From assembly GCA_945901845.1 (NCBI GenBank), contig CAMDLR010000018.1:1-37826 (forward strand): 37,826 nucleotides of DNA, in the 5' to 3' direction. The position numbers and the translations under genes were made by a program. This stretch comes from Sediminibacterium ginsengisoli (GTDB lineage Bacteria > Bacteroidota > Bacteroidia > Chitinophagales > Chitinophagaceae). Numbering within the stretch: the first letter of the stretch is position 1; each line of letters opens with the position of its first letter. Below are positions 32,015-37,826 of this stretch, in pieces. The notes under the pieces were generated by a model. That model saw nothing but the letters and a program-made list of their open reading frames with translations, was not told the DNA's origin and made no database searches.

Positions 32015-33733
32015 CTATGCCAAAGACATGTCTTTAATGATTCGTTGAATTTTTTGATCAAGGCTTGCAAAGGTAGCATCATACGCATCTTTAGATGCCA
32101 GTGTCGTATGTACACTAAAATAAAATTTTATTTTAGGTTCTGTTCCTGATGGCCTTGCAGAAATTTTACTTCCATCGGCGGTTACAAATTGAAGTACATT
32201 ACTTTTAGGCAACTGAAGCTTCCAGGTTTCGCCGCTTACTAGATTTTTTCCAGCTTGCATTTCGTAATCCAACATTTCTACTACTGCTGATCCGTCGATT
32301 GCCTGTGGAGGACTGGTACGAAACCCTTCCATCATGGCAGCAATTTCTTTTTGACCATTCATGCCCTTTTTGGTAATACTAATAAGCTGTTCGTAATAAA
32401 ACCCATACTGCATATATAGTTCCAACATTTTATCAAACAAGCATTTACCTTTCGCTTTTTCATACGCCGCCATTTCACAAAGTAAAGCAACGGCACTCAC
32501 TGCATCCTTATCTCTAATTTCATTTCCAATCATGAGACCAAAACTTTCTTCACCCCCAATAACGTAGTTTTCATTCGCCTCCTTTTCTTTGATAAGTTCG
32601 GCAATCCATTTAAAACCAGTAAGTACATTGTAACATGCTACCCCGTTTTGTTTAGCTACCTCATTAATCATAGCGGTTGTTACAATGGTTGAAATAACCA
32701 TATCGTTTGGCTTTGCAATGCCTTTGGCTTTTCTTGCTTCGATGAGATAGGCAAATGCTAATACAGCCGTTTGGTTACCATTCATGAGCACCCACTCTCC
32801 TTTATGGTTTTTTACACCAATCCCTACCCTGTCGGCGTCTGGATCTGTGCCTAATAAAATATCTGCATCTAATGATTTTGCCATAGCAAGTCCCATGGCC
32901 ATCGTTTCACTTTCTTCGGGATTGGGATAACCTACCGTAGGAAAATTACCATCGGGCGTTGCCTGAGCTTCCACGATATGCACATTGGTAAATCCAAAAC
33001 GGGACAATACTTCAGGAACCAGCGTAATGCCAGTGCCATGAATTGGGGTATATACAATGGATAAATCATGCTGGGCTTGAATCACTTCGGGATAAACGCT
33101 CAAGCTTTTAACCATACGAATGTAGGCCTCATCCATAGCACGGCCTATCCCTGTAATATTTGCTTCGCCCCCCGTCCAATTCACTTCATCAACACTTGTA
33201 ATCGCTTCTACTTCTGTAATCACATTTTTATCGTGGGGGGGTACGAGTTGACCACCATCATTCCAATAGGCTTTATACCCATTATATTCTTTAGGATTGT
33301 GTGACGCAGTACACACCACGCCAGCCTTACAACCAAGCTGCCTAATAGCAAAGCTTAATTCGGGCGTAGGTCTTAAAGCCTCAAACAAATAAACTTGTAT
33401 ACCATTTGCAGCAAATACACCAGCAGTGGTTTCGGCAAAAAAACGGCTATTGTTTCTACTATCATGACCAATCACTACCGACATGGGTTCACTGCCATAT
33501 GTTTTTTTAAGGTAGTTGGCAAAACCTTGCGTCGCCATACCCACCGTGTATTTATTCATACGATTGGTACCCACACCCATAATGCCACGCAAGCCTCCAG
33601 TACCAAATTCGAGATTTCTATAAAAAGAATCTGCTAAATCATCTGGTTGCAAACTAGCAATAGCCTCTTTTGTTGCCTGATCGTAATTACCAGAAAGCCA
33701 TACCGAAACTTTGTCTTGAATAGAATGGTCCAT
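32015..33733 (-). CDS. Phospho-sugar mutase (phosphoglucomutase/phosphomannomutase, long form)
   Basis: The 572-residue alpha-D-phosphohexomutase is of the long type common in Firmicutes and Bacteroidota (PgcA-like). The phosphoserine loop is TASHNPKEYNGYKAYW with Ser144. The metal loop is GTDPDADRVGIGV, the sugar loop VIGGEESFGLMIG, and the phosphate-binding loop RPSGTEPKIKFYF. It interconverts glucose 1- and 6-phosphate and possibly other hexose phosphates, placing it at the branch to glycogen and cell-surface sugars. It is first in an operon with pcm. A TAnnTTTG box lies 21 bases upstream. It is distinct from the shorter GlmM-like mutase at 17735. Confidence 0.92.
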   Translation of the reverse strand: MDHSIQDKVSVWLSGNYDQATKEAIASLQPDDLADSFYRNLEFGTGGLRGIMGVGTNRMNKYTVGMATQGFANYLKKTYGSEPMSVVIGHDSRNNSRFFAETTAGVFAANGIQVYLFEALRPTPELSFAIRQLGCKAGVVCTASHNPKEYNGYKAYWNDGGQLVPPHDKNVITEVEAITSVDEVNWTGGEANITGIGRAMDEAYIRMVKSLSVYPEVIQAQHDLSIVYTPIHGTGITLVPEVLSRFGFTNVHIVEAQATPDGNFPTVGYPNPEESETMAMGLAMAKSLDADILLGTDPDADRVGIGVKNHKGEWVLMNGNQTAVLAFAYLIEARKAKGIAKPNDMVISTIVTTAMINEVAKQNGVACYNVLTGFKWIAELIKEKEANENYVIGGEESFGLMIGNEIRDKDAVSAVALLCEMAAYEKAKGKCLFDKMLELYMQYGFYYEQLISITKKGMNGQKEIAAMMEGFRTSPPQAIDGSAVVEMLDYEMQAGKNLVSGETWKLQLPKSNVLQFVTADGSKISARPSGTEPKIKFYFSVHTTLASKDAYDATFASLDQKIQRIIKDMSLA

Positions 33734-33754
33734 AAAATAGGTTTGAATAGACTA

Positions 33755-33762
33755 CAAAAATA
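33755..33762 (-). promoter_or_regulatory. -7 promoter box of the phospho-sugar mutase/pcm operon
   Basis: TATTTTTG on the minus strand matches TAnnTTTG and ends 21 bases before the ATG at 33733. It lies in the 36-base gap after the phosphoribosyltransferase gene, suggesting separate transcription. Confidence 0.5.
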
Positions 33763-33769
33763 GTAAAAA

Positions 33770-34279
33770 TTAAGCCTTGCTTTCGACGCAAACACCTTCG
33801 ATTTCAGTATCCGTAACCAGCACCCGAATATGATCTTGTAAAGAAGTGGAAATGGACAAACCCACATAATCAGGTTTCACTGGATAGAGGCGGTACATTC
33901 TTTCAACAAGAACTAAGGTTTGAATACTTACTGGATAAAAATCTAACAATGGTTTGATGGCATATAAAAGCGTTTTACCACTATTAGATACATCATCCAC
34001 TAAAACGATATGCGCTCCAGTATATTGCGCGGGTGCACTATATGTAATTTCCGAAGGCGTATCCTTGTCTAAAGAAGCTTCTAAAATAGTGATCGTACAC
34101 TGAACATACGGGGCGATTAATGCAGCAATTTTATGGGCTATTACGACCCCATTATTTCGAATACCAATAAGTATCAAAGACTTTGTTGCAGGCGCTATAT
34201 TTTCTGCTAATTCAAGTGCCATACGGTGCATTTTTTGCTGGGCCGCAGCGGCAGAAAGAATAGAATTGTTGGGTTCCAT
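33770..34279 (-). CDS. Phosphoribosyltransferase family protein
   Basis: The protein is 169 residues from the ATG at 34279. The frame extends to a GTG at 34321, but a TAnnTTTG box at 34298-34305 would lie inside that extension, so the ATG is preferred. The PRPP-binding loop HIVLVDDVSNSGKTLLYA, at about residues 90-107, is clear, as is the LILIGIRNNGVVIA segment of type I phosphoribosyltransferases. It resembles PyrR- or hypoxanthine-type enzymes in length, but the base used cannot be read. The gene is divergent from the Fe-S oxidoreductase pair. Confidence 0.85.
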   Translation of the reverse strand: MEPNNSILSAAAAQQKMHRMALELAENIAPATKSLILIGIRNNGVVIAHKIAALIAPYVQCTITILEASLDKDTPSEITYSAPAQYTGAHIVLVDDVSNSGKTLLYAIKPLLDFYPVSIQTLVLVERMYRLYPVKPDYVGLSISTSLQDHIRVLVTDTEIEGVCVESKA

Positions 34280-34297
34280 AGACGCAAGATTTAGTAT

Positions 34298-34305
34298 CAA
34301 ATGTA
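34298..34305 (-). promoter_or_regulatory. -7 promoter box of the phosphoribosyltransferase gene
   Basis: TACATTTG on the minus strand matches TAnnTTTG and ends 18 bases before the ATG at 34279. It supports that start codon over the GTG at 34321. Confidence 0.45.
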
Positions 34306-34380
34306 ACAAGAATAATTGCACAATAGTAACTGAATCACAACTAAATAAAACAACTTATCTTAGCGCCATAATTGCGCACC

Positions 34381-35691
34381 ATGGAAATGTTAGCTCCACT
34401 GATTTTTTTAGCCCTTTTGGCTACTGCTGGCTTCCTTTTTTATAAAAAGGCCTCCCTCATAAAAAAAACCATCTTACTGGGTAAATCCGAGATTCAATAT
34501 GAGCAACCAGCCCATAGATGGAAACAAGTATTACTGCTAGCATTTGGACAAAAAAAGATGTTCAAAAATCCTTTGGTTGCTTTTTTACACCTTATTATTT
34601 ATGCTGGATTTATTATCATCAATGTAGAAGTTTTAGAAATAGTCATTGATGGCATTACGGGCAAGCACCGTGTTTTTTTACCCTATATCGGATCCTTTTA
34701 TACCTACTTTATCAATGTTTTTGAAATACTGGCTTTTGGTGTAACCGTTGTTTGCGTTATTTTTTTAGTACGTCGAAATGTATTGTACATAAAAAGATTG
34801 TCAAGTAACGATTTAGCGGGTTGGCCTAAAACAGATGCAAACCTCATACTCGTTGTTGAAATTGTTTTAATGAGCTTATTTTTTTTAATGAACGGCGCAG
34901 ATCAAGCGTTACAAAATTTGCAAGTAGCTCATTACGCTCCTACCGGATCTTTTATTGTTTCAAGCATGTTGGTGCCCAGCTTAAGCCAATTATCAGCGGA
35001 TACACTCCTACTTATTGAGCGCTCGGCATGGTGGCTCCACATCATTGGTATTTTAGCCTTTTTAAATTACCTACCCTACTCAAAACATTTGCATATTATT
35101 CTTGCATTTCCTAGTGCTTACTTCAGTTCACTAGAGCCTGCCGGGAAAATGAAAAATATGCCGTCGGTTCAAAATGAAGTATTGTATGCGGTGGATCCAA
35201 GTAAAGCACCAACAGATGCTACACCGCCTGCCACTTTTGGGGCAAAGGACATTTTTGATTTGAATTGGAAAAGTTTAATGGAAGCATATAGTTGTACAGA
35301 ATGCGGCAGGTGTTCTGCAGCTTGTCCAGCAACAACCACTGGCAAATTATTAAGCCCGCGTAAAATTATGATGGCTACAAGAGATAGACTTGAAGAAGTA
35401 GCTCAAAACATCAATAAAAATACAAATTTTATAGACGATCAAAAAACGCTACTACACAATTACATCAGCGTTGAAGAACTCAGGGCTTGTACCACTTGTA
35501 ATGCATGTGTGGAAGCTTGTCCTGTAAGTTTATCGCCACTTGATATTATTATGGAATTAAGAAGATCATTAATCATGGAAGAAAGTAATGCACCTTCCGA
35601 GTGGAATAATACATTTTCAAATATTGAAAATAATTTTGCACCATGGAAATTTTCGCCAGAAGACCGTGAAAATTGGGCAAAAGAAATCTAA
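34381..35691 (+). CDS. Membrane-bound Fe-S oxidoreductase subunit (HdrE/NarI-like plus two 4Fe-4S sites)
   Basis: The protein is 436 residues from the ATG at 34381; the TTG at 34372 is less likely. The first 240 residues hold about five to six membrane segments of the NarI/HdrE type. A cytoplasmic domain follows with two [4Fe-4S] motifs: CTECGRCSAACP (Cys305, 308, 311, 315) and CTTCNACVEACP (Cys370, 373, 376, 380). With the CCG-domain protein encoded 10 bases downstream, it forms a split version of HdrD/E- or EtfD-like enzymes that pass electrons between a soluble donor and the quinone pool. The donor is unknown and no ETF genes are in view. TATCTTAG at 34356-34363 is a near-consensus -7 box. 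Confidence 0.85.
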   Translation: MEMLAPLIFLALLATAGFLFYKKASLIKKTILLGKSEIQYEQPAHRWKQVLLLAFGQKKMFKNPLVAFLHLIIYAGFIIINVEVLEIVIDGITGKHRVFLPYIGSFYTYFINVFEILAFGVTVVCVIFLVRRNVLYIKRLSSNDLAGWPKTDANLILVVEIVLMSLFFLMNGADQALQNLQVAHYAPTGSFIVSSMLVPSLSQLSADTLLLIERSAWWLHIIGILAFLNYLPYSKHLHIILAFPSAYFSSLEPAGKMKNMPSVQNEVLYAVDPSKAPTDATPPATFGAKDIFDLNWKSLMEAYSCTECGRCSAACPATTTGKLLSPRKIMMATRDRLEEVAQNINKNTNFIDDQKTLLHNYISVEELRACTTCNACVEACPVSLSPLDIIMELRRSLIMEESNAPSEWNNTFSNIENNFAPWKFSPEDRENWAKEI

Positions 35692-35701
35692 TACGATACG
35701 T

Positions 35702-36481
35702 ATGAAAGTAAATACAATGGCCGAAATGATGGCTTCAGGAACAATGCCAGAATACTTATTTTGGGTAGGTTGCGCAGGTAGCTTTGACCAAAGAGCGCAA
35801 AAAATTACCAAGGCATTTTCTCTTATTTTAGATAAAGTAGGCATTAGTTATGCAATATTAGGTAAAGAGGAAGCATGCACTGGCGATCCGGCTAGAAGAG
35901 CAGGTAACGAGTTTTTGTTTCAAATGATGGCATACCAAAATATTCAGGTAATGAATGCTTATGGTGTTAAAAAAATAATTACCACCTGTCCGCACTGTTT
36001 TAATACTATCAAAAACGAATACCCTGAACTTGGTGGAAATTATGAAGTTATACACCACACCACTTTACTTCAATCTTTAATCAACGAAGGAAAAATTATA
36101 TTAAAAGAAGGCGGTGCATTTAAGGGTAAAAAAATATCTTACCACGATAGCTGTTATTTAGGTCGTGCTAATAATATTTATGAAGCCCCACGAAAAGTGT
36201 TAGAAATATTAGACGCCGAACTTATAGAAATGAAAAGATGCCGCTCTAATGGACTATGCTGTGGAGCAGGCGGTGCCCAAATGTTTAAAGAAGAAGAACC
36301 AGGCACCACTAGAATTAATATAGAAAGAGCCGAAGAAGCCGTAGCAACAGGGGCTCAAATTATAGCATCAGCTTGTCCTTTTTGTAATACCATGCTGACA
36401 GACGGGATAAAAAATAAAGAAAAAGAAAATGAAATGGCCGTGTTAGATATAGCAGAGCTCATTGCAGAAAGCATGGCTTAA
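35702..36481 (+). CDS. CCG-domain (Fe-S)-binding oxidoreductase subunit (HdrD-like)
   Basis: The protein is 259 residues from the ATG at 35702. The frame is open back to 35588, but that part overlaps the previous gene and has no family similarity. Two cysteine-rich CCG domains are visible. The first has Cys24, Cys59 (in ACTGDPARRAGNE), Cys96 and Cys99 (CPHC). The second has Cys151, Cys186-187 (CCGAGG), Cys225 and Cys228 (CPFC). Such domains hold the unusual noncubane [4Fe-4S] clusters in heterodisulfide reductase HdrB/HdrD and succinate:quinone-type relatives. The first domain has a single Cys where CC is usual, as in many HdrD-like proteins. It is the second gene of the operon. Confidence 0.87.
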   Translation: MKVNTMAEMMASGTMPEYLFWVGCAGSFDQRAQKITKAFSLILDKVGISYAILGKEEACTGDPARRAGNEFLFQMMAYQNIQVMNAYGVKKIITTCPHCFNTIKNEYPELGGNYEVIHHTTLLQSLINEGKIILKEGGAFKGKKISYHDSCYLGRANNIYEAPRKVLEILDAELIEMKRCRSNGLCCGAGGAQMFKEEEPGTTRINIERAEEAVATGAQIIASACPFCNTMLTDGIKNKEKENEMAVLDIAELIAESMA

Positions 36482-36493
36482 TTAAAATATTGA

Positions 36494-36994
36494 ATGATGA
36501 ATTTTTCTATAGAAGCGCATATACCAACCCATTTTAATGACAACGCTCGTGTTTGGATTTTTCAAAGTAGTAGACTTTTTACCATGTCTGAAGCTTTTGA
36601 AATTGACAGCATCTTAAAAGAGCATTGTAATGATTGGAAAAGCCATGGCAAGGAGGTTAACGGCTATGCCAATTTATTTTTTGGACAATTTATTGTTGTA
36701 ATGGCCGACGAAACGGAGGCCACTGTTGGCGGCTGTAGTACAGACAGTTTATTTAGAATGATCAAGCAAATTGAGGCCCTATGCAAAGTCAATTTATTTG
36801 ATAGAAAAATGCTTGCATTTTTAGTAAACGACAAAGTACAACTATTACCACTCGCTCAAATTAAGTACGCGGTATCAAACAATCATATTAGCCCAATTAC
36901 TATCTATTTTAATAATACAGTTGGCACCAAAAAAGAATTGATTGGTAACTGGATGATTCCTATTTGCGAGAGCTGGCTTTCAGCAAGGGTTTAA
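36494..36994 (+). CDS. Conserved Bacteroidota protein of unknown function
   Basis: The 166-residue soluble protein has no signal peptide or membrane segment. Homologues in Bacteroidota share the pattern seen here, VWIFQSSRLFTMSEAFEID, the stretch FGQFIVVMADET with GGCSTDSLFRMI, LFDRKMLAFLVND, and a C-terminal WMIPICESWL. I recall that they are often mislabelled 'ABC transporter ATPase', although no Walker motifs are present. It begins 12 bases after the CCG-domain gene, so it is probably the third gene of that operon and may serve the same redox complex (inference). Its last 35 bases overlap the 3' end of the convergent outer-membrane gene. Confidence 0.75.
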   Translation: MMNFSIEAHIPTHFNDNARVWIFQSSRLFTMSEAFEIDSILKEHCNDWKSHGKEVNGYANLFFGQFIVVMADETEATVGGCSTDSLFRMIKQIEALCKVNLFDRKMLAFLVNDKVQLLPLAQIKYAVSNNHISPITIYFNNTVGTKKELIGNWMIPICESWLSARV

Positions 36995-37826
36995 CTGGTT
37001 TTGTAACCACTTTATTTAATTGATAACTAAAAGCAATTCTGTAGTTTCTTGTATTACTTGAGCTAAATGATTCTAAATTAAAATTAGCGCCATATGCAAA
37101 GGTTTGAAACTGCTGCTGTGTTGTGGGGTCAATAATATTAATAGATACAATTAAACGGCGGTCTAAAAACTTACGCTGAATGCCAAGGTTAACCGTTAAA
37201 TTACTCCTACTCCTACCTTGGGGATCTGCAAAATTATTGTAGCGTGCAGTTCCTTCAAAAGTAAGCAGGTTGCTCGGTGTAAAATTATAATTGAGGCTGG
37301 TATAAAAAGTAGCGCCATCACGGTACTTGTATAAGCGTTTTTCGGCAGTACCATATTGATTGAAGGTATACCCTGCACTCCCATTGATTCTAAACTTTTT
37401 GGTAAATGTATACCCACCCCAAGCACTAGCTTCATATTCACGTCTATCAGCAATATTTTTCCAAGTAACTTCAGTTTTACCACCCGCTTGTAATGTGCGG
37501 ATACTATTAAAAACCTGCTTCAATTGATTATAGCCTAGTGATGTATTGATATAATACTTGCCCTTTACATAACTAAAATTCCAATCATAATTATGGGAAA
37601 GGGTTGGCTCTAAGTATGGATTTCCAAACCTGATATTATAAGGGTCACCATAATCAATATTTGGATTTAATTCACCAATACCAGGCCGTCTTATGGTAGC
37701 CCTATATACAAGGGTTGTATTCATTTCCTTGGAAAACTCTTTACGAAGTGTGAAATTGGGTAGCACATTCCAATATCCATTGTCTACATCACTGGCATTC
37801 CCTTTTAGAAAAACAAACTGCAAATT
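36960..37826 (-). CDS. Outer-membrane beta-barrel protein, C-terminal part
   Basis: The frame is open through the right edge of the window, so the true start lies outside. The visible 289 residues are the C-terminal part of an OMP_b-brl_3 / TonB-linked barrel. Alternating aromatic beta-strands are seen together with the RRPGIGELNPNIDYGDPYNI and FGNPYLEPTLSHNYDWNFSY family pattern. It is a distant relative of the protein at 28647, where the matching stretch reads RRINRANFWQL. The tail after the last strand ends in Lys/Arg-rich KPVKPLLKASSRK, an odd end for a barrel protein, which normally ends in an aromatic residue. It overlaps the convergent gene by 35 bases. Confidence 0.82.
   Translation of the reverse strand, partial: NLQFVFLKGNASDVDNGYWNVLPNFTLRKEFSKEMNTTLVYRATIRRPGIGELNPNIDYGDPYNIRFGNPYLEPTLSHNYDWNFSYVKGKYYINTSLGYNQLKQVFNSIRTLQAGGKTEVTWKNIADRREYEASAWGGYTFTKKFRINGSAGYTFNQYGTAEKRLYKYRDGATFYTSLNYNFTPSNLLTFEGTARYNNFADPQGRSRSNLTVNLGIQRKFLDRRLIVSINIIDPTTQQQFQTFAYGANFNLESFSSSNTRNYRIAFSYQLNKVVTKPVKPLLKASSRK

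Noticed and set aside
35588..35701. N-terminal extension of the CCG-domain protein frame
   Set aside because: It overlaps the end of the preceding Fe-S gene in another frame and is unlike any CCG-domain protein; the ATG at 35702 gives the normal start.
37196..37483. A 95-codon open frame within the right-end barrel gene
   Set aside because: It is in another frame of a gene whose own frame gives a clear beta-barrel pattern.
1..37826. Mobile element, prophage, CRISPR or defence island
   Set aside because: No transposase, integrase, phage structural gene, direct-repeat array or known defence gene is present; gene content is housekeeping and envelope functions.

Overview
The window looks like ordinary chromosome of a low-GC member of the Bacteroidota, most likely Chitinophagaceae. 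The evidence is TonB-linked OMP_b-brl_3-type outer-membrane proteins, a DUF2723 membrane glycosyltransferase, a UpxY-type NusG paralogue, a DUF6702 protein, and repeated copies of the Bacteroidota -7 promoter element TAnnTTTG upstream of genes. The exact taxon is inference. I see no rRNA, IS element, prophage or CRISPR array. Genes are tightly packed, and no gene-free stretch exceeds about 160 bases.

Layout. Positions 1-1972: a truncated lipoprotein gene faces away from a sigma-factor gene followed by a membrane protein that fuses an anti-sigma-like cytoplasmic domain to a periplasmic trypsin-like protease. 1994-5636: sugar nucleotidyltransferase, D-cysteine desulfhydrase/ACC deaminase-like enzyme, lipB and an RluD-type pseudouridine synthase, the last two divergent across 39 bases. 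5677-12790: secreted proteins (Asp-box propeller, a small hypothetical, an esterase, an M1 metallopeptidase) and a HupE/UreJ membrane protein. 12838-17651: DUF6702 protein, CNNM/CorC protein, and an envelope cluster of methyltransferase, PAP2 phosphatase and GT39-type transferase. 17735-24922: phosphoglucosamine mutase, cysteine desulfurase, DUF2723 protein, MtaB. 24931-28490: UpxY-like antiterminator, Prc/Tsp protease, tRNA-His, DUF445 protein. 28647-34279: outer-membrane barrel protein, Pcm, phosphohexomutase, phosphoribosyltransferase. 34381-37826: a two-gene HdrD/E-like Fe-S oxidoreductase, a conserved gene of unknown function, and the C-terminal part of a second outer-membrane barrel protein.

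The most interesting part is the left end. The promoter regions of the lipoprotein and of the sigma/protease operon carry, in opposite orientation, the same bipartite signal: GGGTTAC, exactly 16 bases, GTATTAA, with a shared TACCC inside the spacer. Neither has a housekeeping TAnnTTTG box. I infer an alternative-sigma regulon that controls itself, with the sigma factor's partner carrying an envelope protease in the same polypeptide. A second recurring theme is TAnnTTTG boxes only 4-7 bases from start codons (lipB, rluD-type gene, cysteine desulfurase, mtaB), which would give nearly leaderless mRNAs. Single-gene oddities include a Val in place of a conserved Gly in the SAM loop of Pcm, a 35-base convergent coding overlap, and glycine-rich inserts in two envelope proteins.
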